Origin: an uncultured Bacteroidota bacterium | Lineage (GTDB): Bacteria; Bacteroidota; Bacteroidia; Bacteroidales; P3 | DNA length: 64,000 nucleotides | Assembly: GCA_902800395.1 (NCBI GenBank) | Contig: CADCEC010000001.1 | Location: 186,001 to 250,000, forward strand | Direction of reading: 5' to 3' | Shown: piece by piece, positions 43,675 through 52,189 of the stretch | Layout of the letters: the number at the start of each line of letters is the position of its first letter | Numbering within the stretch: position 1 is the stretch's first letter | The notes under the pieces: generated by a model | Told to the model about the DNA's origin: nothing | Database searches by the model: none | What the model saw: only the letters and a program-made list of their open reading frames with translations | Made by a program: the position numbers and the translations under genes

Positions 43675-44871
43675 ATGAAGTTCTTTCTATTTTTGGCTTT
43701 ATATTTGGTGTATCCATTCTCTTTTCTTTTCCCGAGAAATAAAAAGAAATGGGCTTTTGGTAGTTTTCGAGGGGCATTTAATGACAATGCAAAGTATTTG
43801 TTTATACATTGTAGCAACAATTGTCATGAGGTAGATTGTGTATGGCTTAGTAAAAGTCGAGCCACTGTGCAGTTGGTGCGCAGCAAGGGTTTGAAGTCTT
43901 ATTTCATAGGTAGTCCCAAGGGAATGTGGTATGCGCTTACTTCGAAATATTGGTTTTTCAACTCGTATACCTCTGATATCATGTTTGCGTTCTCTGGAGG
44001 TGCTGTTTGTATTAATTTATGGCATGGTGTTGGATTGAAACGAACGGAGTTTAACATCATTTCAGGAAAGCTGGCCGAACGTTTTCAAGAGCATCGATTC
44101 AATGAAGTGTATTTTCATCCCGAATCGTTTCGCCGTCCAAACTGGTTGCTTTCATCAACGCCGTTTCAAAGCAAAATGTTTGCTTCTGCATTCCGTATTC
44201 CAGAAAGTCGGTGTCTTGAGTATGGTTATCCTCGTAATGTAATATTGACATGTCCAGAAGAGGAACGAATGGATTTCGTGAGAAAATATGAACCGGCATC
44301 CACTATGAGTCTAATAGAGCGTATTTCTGGCGGGCATTATTCGAAGGTGTTTGTCTATATGCCCACGTGGCGAGATTCCCAACGTGAAGTCTTTACCCAA
44401 AGTTTTGACCTGCCCAGGCTTGATGCAATGTTGGAGAGCGTCAACTCGTTATTGCTGCTGAAACCGCATGCCAACGTATTGATTAATTCGGCAGAATTCG
44501 TCGAACTCAAAAATATCAAGTTGGTGGACGGAAAGGTTGACATATATCCCGTGCTTCCATATACCGATGTTTTGATTACCGACTACTCGTCAGTCCTGTA
44601 CGATTATATCCTCATGCCCGGGAAGGATGTGATACTCTATCTTTACGACTATGCTGATTATGTGAAAAATCGCGACTTGTATTATCCTTTTGACGAGAAT
44701 GTGGTAGGCCGTAGGGTGTACGACTTCGAGGAGTTGTATCGTTGTTTGGAGAATGACGAGTACGCCATCAATTCGGAGGAGCGGAACCGCATTATTGAAA
44801 AGTTCTGGGGTGATACCGCTAATGGTAGTAATTCGTGTATTAGGATTGCACAAAAGGTGCACTCCCTGTAA
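43675..44871 (+). CDS. CDP-polyol phosphotransferase (TagF/TarL type)
   Basis: A 398-residue protein of the CDP-glycerol glycerophosphotransferase family (GT-B fold). It has the HGVGLKRTEF motif near residue 123, YMPTWRDS, and the late TDYSSVLYDY motif near residue 302, both typical active-site blocks. A hydrophobic N-terminus (FFLFLALYLVYPFSFLF) suggests membrane association. Given the CDP-ribitol synthase four bases upstream, the likely donor is CDP-ribitol. The product would be a (poly)ribitol-phosphate on a surface glycan. Confidence 0.85.
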   Translation: MKFFLFLALYLVYPFSFLFPRNKKKWAFGSFRGAFNDNAKYLFIHCSNNCHEVDCVWLSKSRATVQLVRSKGLKSYFIGSPKGMWYALTSKYWFFNSYTSDIMFAFSGGAVCINLWHGVGLKRTEFNIISGKLAERFQEHRFNEVYFHPESFRRPNWLLSSTPFQSKMFASAFRIPESRCLEYGYPRNVILTCPEEERMDFVRKYEPASTMSLIERISGGHYSKVFVYMPTWRDSQREVFTQSFDLPRLDAMLESVNSLLLLKPHANVLINSAEFVELKNIKLVDGKVDIYPVLPYTDVLITDYSSVLYDYILMPGKDVILYLYDYADYVKNRDLYYPFDENVVGRRVYDFEELYRCLENDEYAINSEERNRIIEKFWGDTANGSNSCIRIAQKVHSL

Positions 44872-44876
44872 CTTAA

Positions 44877-45734
44877 TCAGCCTTTTAGTTCCTGGCTATA
44901 ACGGTCGATAAGGTCGTCGAGGAGGTTCTCTTTCTTGATGGCGACCTTCTTCCAGTAGGAGCCGTTGATGGTGTGCAACCATCTTTCGTCGAATATCTCC
45001 ACGAGGTCTTGGTGACGGTTATCTCCTCCTTCGGTGCCAATCTTCTCAAGACGTTCTTTGCAGAATTGCAACTGTGAGACATCGAGTGTGGATAAAAGAC
45101 TAGGCCAGTTGCCGCCGCCGGTGTCAAGATAAGTGCCAGTATAGGTGACAGGCATAAAGTCCACTTTACGGCTGGATGTATAGGAGTAGTCATAGAACGA
45201 CATGATGGCCGAGAGATACCAGTATTTATCTCGTTCACGTTTTGGACCGTAGACGGGCTGGCTGTGCAGTATGGATGTAGGGTCGGTGTCTCTGAGAGGG
45301 AAGAGGTCGTGGTCGAGGAAACCAAAGTAGTGGGGTTTTCGACTGCCAATGATATATTTGTACACCCATCCTAAGGCGGTGGCATGAGAGTAACTGGGAC
45401 CTATTTTACCCAGTCGGTTTTTTGGTAATCTGATGTATGGCACGCCGGCTTCACGGCAGTATTCTTCGATGCGGTGGGAACACTCCATGTCGGTAGAGTT
45501 GTCGGCAATGAAGTGTGTGTGTGGGCATGTGATGTGCTGCGCAACCTTTACTATGTGCAGTTTAAGAATTGTGTCGTTGTTGAAAGCCACGGTAATGAGA
45601 TCAAGATGCTCGTTCCCTGTGGGAAGAGGGGAGAGTTCAAGGTTGTGATTACGACAATGTTTCGGACGGTGATGGTGATTCATCGCCTCAAGTGTCCGAA
45701 TGACGATGCGGAAAAAAATGCGTTTGATGGTCAT
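44877..45734 (-). CDS. Putative GT-A glycosyltransferase
   Basis: About 285 residues from the ATG at 45734, which overlaps the upstream glycosyltransferase stop by four bases (ATGA); a longer frame to 45857 lies inside that gene and is disfavoured. Features are an N-terminal beta-alpha part (LDLITVAFNND, HFIADNSTD) and a central FLDHDLFP, a likely metal-binding DxD-type motif. It is not a standard GT2 by eye. Sugar and acceptor are unknown. Sited with a GT2 and YfhO, and convergent with the polyol-phosphate genes. Confidence 0.75.
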   Translation of the reverse strand: MTIKRIFFRIVIRTLEAMNHHHRPKHCRNHNLELSPLPTGNEHLDLITVAFNNDTILKLHIVKVAQHITCPHTHFIADNSTDMECSHRIEEYCREAGVPYIRLPKNRLGKIGPSYSHATALGWVYKYIIGSRKPHYFGFLDHDLFPLRDTDPTSILHSQPVYGPKRERDKYWYLSAIMSFYDYSYTSSRKVDFMPVTYTGTYLDTGGGNWPSLLSTLDVSQLQFCKERLEKIGTEGGDNRHQDLVEIFDERWLHTINGSYWKKVAIKKENLLDDLIDRYSQELKG

Positions 45735-46648
45735 TCTGTTGTTTGTTTTCTTAGTAGTCCCTGTGTGACGTTCCGTCGGAAGGATATCAGTTTGTTGCCT
45801 TTGTTGAATTGACCGCGTAAGGCAAAACCTGACCATAAGACGATGGTGGCGGCCCATTTGATGGCTTCTTTGACGAGACGGACGAGGTATTTCTTTTTGC
45901 CAATCTGCAGGGTGCGGTAACGCTCGCTGACGCCAATACTATAGGTGAGGCGGTCAAAATAGTCCTGCGTAAGCTTCTTGGGCGGGATGAGGTGGTAGAG
46001 AATGGCGGTGGGGAGGTAGTAGAACTTCATGCCGCGCGAGGTCATCTTGTCGAACAAGTCTTTCTCCTCGGCCCCGATGAGGCTGTTTCCCTTACGGCCC
46101 AACTCGACGTTGAAGAGCCCTACGGCATCGAAGACGCTCTTGCGGTAGGCGGCATTGCCGCCGCCGGGGAAGGCGTCGCCGGGGAACTCACGTTCTTTCT
46201 CGCCAAGATAGAGCTTGCCAGTGACCAGTTGGCGGGTGTAGTGGCTCATCCAGTTGGGCTCCGTGCAGCCGTCGTACTGTGGCAGGATGGGACCTCCGGC
46301 GGCGACGGCATAGGTGTTGCGATGGAAGAAGTCGGCATAGGTGCTGAGGTATTCTTTGTTCACCAGAGCGTCGTCGTCGACATAAACGAGGATGTCGCCC
46401 TTGGCGTTGCGTATGCCGCAGTTGCGGGCATGGGAAAGTCCTTGGTTGGCTTCAAAGAAATAGTTGAACCGTATGTCGGGATAGGCGGCTATAAAACGGT
46501 TGCACTCAGCTTTGGTGTTATCGCTGCTGTTGTTGTCTACCAGCACAATTTCATATTCCGAGTGTGGCAGGTCGCCCTCGGCTATGCTTTCCAGTACATT
46601 ATAGATATACCGGTCTCGGTTGTAGGTGCATAAAATAACACTCAGCAT
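45731..46648 (-). CDS. Family 2 glycosyltransferase
   Basis: A 305-residue inverting GT2 enzyme. The N-terminus MLSVILCTYNRDRYIYNVLES, the DNNSSDNT turn and the VYVDDDALV metal site are typical. GGPILPQYDG and GGGNAAYRKSVFD mark the acceptor region, with a membrane-associating helix near the C-terminus. It probably builds a surface glycan. Confidence 0.92.
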   Translation of the reverse strand: MLSVILCTYNRDRYIYNVLESIAEGDLPHSEYEIVLVDNNSSDNTKAECNRFIAAYPDIRFNYFFEANQGLSHARNCGIRNAKGDILVYVDDDALVNKEYLSTYADFFHRNTYAVAAGGPILPQYDGCTEPNWMSHYTRQLVTGKLYLGEKEREFPGDAFPGGGNAAYRKSVFDAVGLFNVELGRKGNSLIGAEEKDLFDKMTSRGMKFYYLPTAILYHLIPPKKLTQDYFDRLTYSIGVSERYRTLQIGKKKYLVRLVKEAIKWAATIVLWSGFALRGQFNKGNKLISFRRNVTQGLLRKQTTE

Positions 46649-46662
46649 ACACTAAAGAATAC

Positions 46663-49206
46663 TTATTTCTTTAATTTTAATTCTTTCCTATATACCAGCA
46701 CTACGGCGCCAATCATCGTCAGCAGCGTGACGATGGAAATTATTAGCGTGATTCTGTCGAGTTGGTTCATGCGAGGTGTCTCATTCTTGAATTCGATGAC
46801 ATGGTCGCCGGCGGGGACCTCGAGGGCGCGGAGGATGAAGTTTACTCGGATATACTCTGTGGGCTTTCCATCGATGTATGCAAACCAGTCAGGGGCATAA
46901 TGCACCTCGCTGAAGACCGCCAGACGTGTGCCAGAGGTGTGGCTGTGGTACTTCAGATAGTCGGGGTTGTAAAGTTCCTGGTGCTCCATCGCTATCGCAT
47001 CTGTCGAATCGGCTTTCCACTTTCCACATTCCACGTTCCATTTGCTTGCGTCGACCACGGCAGTGGTGGCGGGGTTGAAGTCCTTCAATGCCAAAATTTC
47101 CTCGTTGGGGTTGTTGACGGAAAGAATGCTGTCGACAAACCAGCAGTTGCCCAGTGCATTGGGGTTTCTCAGCACACCGATACCCTGCTTGAACGGCAGC
47201 ACCAGATAGCGGGCGTTCAGCATGTTCAGTGCGGGCATGCTGACGTTGATTTGCTCCATGCTGACAATGTCGTTGTTGGGGTTGTAGCGGCCGAGGTAGA
47301 AGTCAATGAGGTTCTGATAGCGGCTCAGCTTGGCGGCGCTGTAGCCACCAATCTGGTGGTGGAAAGCGCTGGGCTCGGAATCGTTGAAGGTGTTGACGGC
47401 GAGATTATACACTCGATAGTAGGTGTCGCCATTTTTCTCGGCCATCATGTCGATGCCGTCGTCATAAGGTTGTCTGACTAGTTCCACCTCCTCTTTCTCC
47501 ACGAAGTTGTCGTTGTTGAGGTAGCGGCGGTCCACCCCCCATAGGTCTATCAACACCAGCGCGCCTATAATGGCCAGCGCAATGCCGGATTTCTTGATTT
47601 TTTTGTTCAGGTAGAGCCAGAGGGTGGCGGCGGCGAGGAGGATGAAGATGATGGAGCGCCAGGAATCGCTCATGAAGAGGCTCTTGCGGTCGGCTCTGAG
47701 TGCGGAGGAGAGATGGTCGGGCCACTGAGCTTCCACTTGACTGCTGAAGTCGAGGCTTCCGGAAAGCATCACGGCGAGGATGACCAGCACCAGTGTGGCG
47801 GTAGAGATGTACAGGCCTTTGATGATGTGTTTGCGGTCCGTGTCGGAGTTCTTGGGGTCGAAAACATGCTTCAGTGTGAGTGCTGCCATAATGGCCATGC
47901 AGGCATTGGCCAGCACCAGTGCCATGCTGGGAGTGCGGAACTTGTTGTAGAGCGGCAGGTGGTTGAAGAGCCATTCGTTCAACGCCATGAAGTTGCCACC
48001 CCAAGAGAGCAGGATGGAAACTATCGATGCCGCCAGAATCCACCAGCGCTCAGGACCTTTCACCACCATCATGCCCAGCAGGAAGAGCATAATCACGATG
48101 GCACCGAAGTAGACGGGGCCGCTGGTGAACGGTTGTCCACCCCAGTAGAGGGGGGCTTTATCGTCCCAGGGATATTGATATCCGTTGTCTGCAAAGGTGT
48201 TGTAGAGTTTGGAACTCTCGGGGTCGATGGGTTCGAGTGAGCCGCCACCCATAGCCCCGGGGACAAGCAGGGTGTAGGTCTCGCCGATGCCGTAACTCCA
48301 GCTGAAGGCATAATTGATGTCTAGACCGTCGGCCGTATTTTCTGCGGCTTTTTTTGCGCTTTCGCCATAGAGGTCAGCAGGAGTTACCGTGAGCTCGTTG
48401 CCGCCGCGCATGGTGTATTTGGCATATTCTTCATTCACTAGCAATACTCGAGCATTACTACCGAAAGCCAGACCGGCACCCACAAGCAGGATGGCTATTT
48501 TGAGCAGGAAAGATTTGAAACGTTTATTGAGTATGGCGATTACGAGATATGTGATTCCCAAAATAATACAGCCGATGGCGGTGTAGAAGGTGATTTGGAT
48601 GTGGTTGAACGAAATTTGCAGGATGAGTGCCAAAGTGAACAGGAAGGAACCCCATAGCACGCGGCGATTACGGGTTTTATTGTCGAGTGTGGTGTCGACA
48701 GCGCTACGTAGTGTTAGCCATATGCCGGCCAACACGGGAGCCATCATGGTCATGGCATAAGCTTTTGTGACGTGGCCAGCTTCTATTATAATAAGATTAT
48801 AACTACCTAGGCCGAATCCCAATGTCCCCACCAACGCCAACCATGGCGAAAGGCCAAAGGCAATCAATGCCACATAGAACCCAAGTAGGTAGAGAAATAT
48901 AATGCCCACAGAACCGCTTAATCCTAGGAGTTCGAAATCTAAAATATTTTTTACGGGATTGAATACTGAACGTTGTGGATCGTTGGTAATTTGATATCCA
49001 GGCATGCCGCTGAACATCGAAGGGGCCCAAGAAGGAATATGTCCAATTTCCTTCTTCGCTTCCCATTGCATGTGGGCCATCGCCTCATACTTCTGTATAT
49101 CACCTTGTCGGATGATTTTGCCTTCTGTGGCAGGCCATAGATAGATGCAGGACACTGCGAAGAGTGCCACGATGATTCCCACATGAATCCAAATGCTTTT
49201 CTTCAT
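46663..49206 (-). CDS. YfhO-family membrane protein
   Basis: An 847-residue protein with about thirteen membrane helices and a large extracytoplasmic C-terminal region, then a final helix (LDRITLIISIVTLLTMIGAVVLVYR). This fits the YfhO family of GT-C-like glycosyltransferases; the Bacillus member acts on lipoteichoic acid. A GTGGAAA-type repeat adds KWNVECGKWKADS near residue 725. With the GT2 14 bases downstream it likely decorates a polymer outside the membrane. Confidence 0.88.
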   Translation of the reverse strand: MKKSIWIHVGIIVALFAVSCIYLWPATEGKIIRQGDIQKYEAMAHMQWEAKKEIGHIPSWAPSMFSGMPGYQITNDPQRSVFNPVKNILDFELLGLSGSVGIIFLYLLGFYVALIAFGLSPWLALVGTLGFGLGSYNLIIIEAGHVTKAYAMTMMAPVLAGIWLTLRSAVDTTLDNKTRNRRVLWGSFLFTLALILQISFNHIQITFYTAIGCIILGITYLVIAILNKRFKSFLLKIAILLVGAGLAFGSNARVLLVNEEYAKYTMRGGNELTVTPADLYGESAKKAAENTADGLDINYAFSWSYGIGETYTLLVPGAMGGGSLEPIDPESSKLYNTFADNGYQYPWDDKAPLYWGGQPFTSGPVYFGAIVIMLFLLGMMVVKGPERWWILAASIVSILLSWGGNFMALNEWLFNHLPLYNKFRTPSMALVLANACMAIMAALTLKHVFDPKNSDTDRKHIIKGLYISTATLVLVILAVMLSGSLDFSSQVEAQWPDHLSSALRADRKSLFMSDSWRSIIFILLAAATLWLYLNKKIKKSGIALAIIGALVLIDLWGVDRRYLNNDNFVEKEEVELVRQPYDDGIDMMAEKNGDTYYRVYNLAVNTFNDSEPSAFHHQIGGYSAAKLSRYQNLIDFYLGRYNPNNDIVSMEQINVSMPALNMLNARYLVLPFKQGIGVLRNPNALGNCWFVDSILSVNNPNEEILALKDFNPATTAVVDASKWNVECGKWKADSTDAIAMEHQELYNPDYLKYHSHTSGTRLAVFSEVHYAPDWFAYIDGKPTEYIRVNFILRALEVPAGDHVIEFKNETPRMNQLDRITLIISIVTLLTMIGAVVLVYRKELKLKK
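47014..47041. repeat. In-frame TTTCCAC repeat in the YfhO gene
   Basis: About four degenerate copies of TTTCCAC. On the minus strand they encode KWNVECGKWKA, resembling the insert in ispD. Confidence 0.75.
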
Positions 49207-49265
49207 ATTCTTAATATTCTTAACTTTTTACTCTTAATTCTTAAACTCTTAACTTTTAGCTTTTT
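49207..49265. repeat. Junction repeat TTCTTAA between pgpH and YfhO genes
   Basis: Tandem variants of ATTCTTAA / CTCTTAAC. On the minus strand it ends AAGAAT directly at the YfhO ATG, and it runs into the last codons of pgpH. The gene at 54799 has the same end (TTAAGAAT then ATGAAGAAAA). Confidence 0.75.
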
Positions 49266-51244
49266 ACTGTCGGGTATTCCACGCGGACATGGTAGATACT
49301 CATCATCTTGGTTTTGAGGAAGCGGCGGATCTTGGCGACGTCGCCGTAGGAGAGGGGGCAGTTCTCAAGTTGTCCGCTGGCAATCTTGCCGTCGATGAGG
49401 CGGTCAATCATCTCGTCGGTGGCCTCCTTGGTATGGGTTTTCAGGCTGCGGCAGGCGGCTTCGACGGTGTCGACAATCATTACCACTGCCGTCTCACGCG
49501 AGTAGGGACGTGGACCGGGATAACGGAACAGGCTCTCGTCGAATCCCTCGGGATGGCGCTCCTTTTCTTTAGCATAGAAGTAGCCCGTCATTGTGGTACC
49601 ATGATGTGTGCGGATGAAGTCTTGCACCTCGGGGGGCAAGTGGTAGCGACGGGCTTCCTCCAGGCCGTCTGTCACATGTGCGGTAATCATCCGTGCACTC
49701 TCGGTGTAGTCCAATTCGTCGTGCGGGTTGAAATCGCCGGTCTGGTTTTCGGTGAAATAGAGGGGATTGCGTATTTTCCCGATATCGTGGTAAAGGGCTC
49801 CCACTTTTGCCAACAGCACATTGCCCCCGATTTCGCTCACGAGGTCTTCCGTGAGATTGGCGACCTGCATTGAGTGCTGGAAGGTGCCGGGGGCACGTCG
49901 GCTAAGCTCGCGGAGGGCTTTGTTGTTGGTACTGCTTAACTCAAGCAGTGACAATGCCGTCGTCATTCCAAAGAATTTCTCGAAGAGATAGATGAGGGGG
50001 TAGGCCAGCAGTGTGAGCAGGGCATTGAGGAAGAACATCAGGTACTTGGTGCCTTCGAGGGAGGATAGATTGGTCTCCTGGCTCAGCACACCAGCGGTGT
50101 AGATAAATGAATAGCTGCCGAAAATCACCATCGCCAACACAAAGAACTGGCTTCTGCGTTCCAGACTTCTCACCGCGATGATACTCATCATGCCGGTGAC
50201 GAGTTGGTAGAAGATGAACTCGAACGAGTTGGGAACCAAGTTGGCGAGGATAATCACCGTGGTGAGATGGATGTAAAGTGCCACGCGCATGTCGAAGAAC
50301 ACACGCATCAAGATGGGCACGATACAGAGCGGTACAATCAGTATCCATTCGGGTGATTCCCAGGCCATCATGGCCTCGAAGGCCGACATGAGCAGTACGA
50401 GGACGAGCACAAAGGTTACCTTGCGGTTGTCTTCCAGTATGCTATGGCGGGTGTTTTTTAAGAACATATACAATGCCACAAAGGCGATCATTGCCAGTAG
50501 CACCTGTCCAGCCATTTGTCCCCATAGGTTGTAGCCGTCAGTGAAGCGGCGGTCGTTCTCTATCTCGAGGGCGGCGATGCGTCGGCCTTTTTCTTCTGTC
50601 ACCTCTTCTCCTTTTGCGATGATGAGGTCGCCAGCCATCACCAGCTCGCTTGTGTTGCTGAGTTGAGACAGACGACTTTGCAGCTCAAGTTGTGTCTGGG
50701 TTTCGTCGAGGAGAAGGCTGGGGACGAGGATGCTGTCTCGCAGGAAACCAGGTTCGAGGTCGTCGCGGGTGATGAAGTCGCCAACCTTGTAGCTGTGACC
50801 CTCGTTGCCCGTTTTCCCGTCGAGAACTACTATCTCACGTTCTGCCGAAAGGGGTTCGTCCCATTCCAGATAACCGCGTCGGTAAATGGAGGCGATAGAG
50901 TCTTTCAGTTTGTGTAGTTCGGCGGAGCTGAGGGCGCCTCGACGTTCTTCGAGGTTTTTCAGCGCTGCAGTGTTGGCGCCGTCGTTGCGGTGGTAGAAAA
51001 GAGTGGCCTGAGCCCGCTCACGCTGTTCCTCAGTGGCCATCTCGCCTTTCGATTTTGTCACCGCAAAATCGTAGGGAGCCACAAGGTCGCTCTCTCTCCA
51101 GATACCTCCTACTTTGTAGTCGTAGTGGGCTCCATAGCGGGTATGGGGGAATATGGCGACGATGGCGACGGAAGTTACGAGCATCGCCAAAATCTTGTAT
51201 GTCAGTCCTAAATGCCGCACAGCGGCGGATATAATGTTACCCAT
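49256..51244 (-). CDS. pgpH: c-di-AMP phosphodiesterase PgpH (7TM-HD)
   Basis: A 662-residue protein. An N-terminal helix and an extracytoplasmic 7TMR-HDED domain (about 40-270) lead to seven membrane helices and a cytoplasmic HD domain. Metal ligands show in GTFQHSMQVANL, GALYHDIGKIRNP and FIRTHHGTTMTGY. PgpH hydrolyses c-di-AMP to pApA. The matching cyclase CdaA is encoded at 23.2 kb. Confidence 0.93.
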   Translation of the reverse strand: MGNIISAAVRHLGLTYKILAMLVTSVAIVAIFPHTRYGAHYDYKVGGIWRESDLVAPYDFAVTKSKGEMATEEQRERAQATLFYHRNDGANTAALKNLEERRGALSSAELHKLKDSIASIYRRGYLEWDEPLSAEREIVVLDGKTGNEGHSYKVGDFITRDDLEPGFLRDSILVPSLLLDETQTQLELQSRLSQLSNTSELVMAGDLIIAKGEEVTEEKGRRIAALEIENDRRFTDGYNLWGQMAGQVLLAMIAFVALYMFLKNTRHSILEDNRKVTFVLVLVLLMSAFEAMMAWESPEWILIVPLCIVPILMRVFFDMRVALYIHLTTVIILANLVPNSFEFIFYQLVTGMMSIIAVRSLERRSQFFVLAMVIFGSYSFIYTAGVLSQETNLSSLEGTKYLMFFLNALLTLLAYPLIYLFEKFFGMTTALSLLELSSTNNKALRELSRRAPGTFQHSMQVANLTEDLVSEIGGNVLLAKVGALYHDIGKIRNPLYFTENQTGDFNPHDELDYTESARMITAHVTDGLEEARRYHLPPEVQDFIRTHHGTTMTGYFYAKEKERHPEGFDESLFRYPGPRPYSRETAVVMIVDTVEAACRSLKTHTKEATDEMIDRLIDGKIASGQLENCPLSYGDVAKIRRFLKTKMMSIYHVRVEYPTVKS

Positions 51245-51265
51245 AGGTTACAAAAATTGCAACTG

Positions 51266-51273
51266 CAAAAGTA
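51266..51273 (-). promoter_or_regulatory. -7 box for pgpH
   Basis: The minus strand reads TACTTTTG, a consensus match, about 22 bases before the pgpH ATG. The -33 region is only T-rich. Confidence 0.5.
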
Positions 51274-51384
51274 CTAAAAAAAATGAATCCGCTGATGAAA
51301 AATTTTTTTTTCATCTTTGCACAATTTTTTTCGTGGTTTTGGGTTACTATTAAAATTTGAATAGATAATACAAAAAGTATAAAA

Positions 51385-52146
51385 ATGATGAAAAGAGTTT
51401 TCTCGCTGGCTGCTGCCGTGCTGTTCACGGTGAGTGGCGTTTTTGCCCAGAACACCTTCAAGGGCATCGTGAAGTACAAGGTTGAGTCTACCGGCACCGT
51501 GGCAATGACCATTCCGGAAGCTGCCGCTACCGCTGAAATTAAGGTCGACGGCAACAGCCTTTTCACCAAGAGTCCTATTTTCTTGATGAATTATATCGGT
51601 GCTGAGTGTGTGCTGATTAACAACCTGAAGAACACTATTTGCATGGACCTCAGCATGTATGTCAGCTATCTTCGTTCGCAAGGTGCCGAATTCGACTATC
51701 AGGGAAGCGGTAAGATTCTGATTAAGGATGAATCTAAGCCCAGTGATTTTGACTCGTTAGAAATTAAAGATACTGAGCCAGGTCATTTCTATTACGAGTA
51801 TGTGACCGGCGAGACCAAAGAGATTGCCGGCAAGACGGCCAAGAAGATGATTCGTCACCAGTATGACGAGGATGGCGTCGACCATCCTATGGTGATGTGG
51901 TACAGCGACGAGATTGGTCCAAAAATCAACGTGCTGTTCAGCGGAATCAAGGGTATGCCCTTGGAGTGCACGCTCGATGCCGGTGAGGGTCGTGCTATCA
52001 CTTATACCGCTACCGAGATTGTGAACGGCAAGGTGAAAGAAGCCGATTTCCTGCTGCCCGACGGCTACGATAGCCTGAGCGAAGATGAACTGAAAACCTT
52101 CTTTGAACAGTTCCAGGAAGAAATGGAGCTGCTCCAGGGAGAATAA
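51385..52146 (+). CDS. Exported protein of unknown function (DUF4412-like)
   Basis: A 253-residue protein with a signal peptide (MKRVFSLAAAVLFTVSGVFAQ). The mature part is beta-rich with regular turns (FKGIVKYKVES, HFYYEYVTGETKEIAGKTAKKM, MVMWYSDEIG), resembling DUF4412 or GLPGLI proteins. These are periplasmic or outer-membrane associated, with no known role. The acidic C-terminus is helical. It precedes ftsK in the same direction. Confidence 0.75.
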   Translation: MMKRVFSLAAAVLFTVSGVFAQNTFKGIVKYKVESTGTVAMTIPEAAATAEIKVDGNSLFTKSPIFLMNYIGAECVLINNLKNTICMDLSMYVSYLRSQGAEFDYQGSGKILIKDESKPSDFDSLEIKDTEPGHFYYEYVTGETKEIAGKTAKKMIRHQYDEDGVDHPMVMWYSDEIGPKINVLFSGIKGMPLECTLDAGEGRAITYTATEIVNGKVKEADFLLPDGYDSLSEDELKTFFEQFQEEMELLQGE

Positions 52147-52189
52147 GCAGAGTTAACCATTAATAGTTAACAGATAACAGTTAAGAGTT
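52147..52189. repeat. Junction repeat AGTTAACA before ftsK
   Basis: Variants of AGTTAAC / AGATAAC in tandem with period 7-10, running directly into the TTG start of ftsK. Confidence 0.65.
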
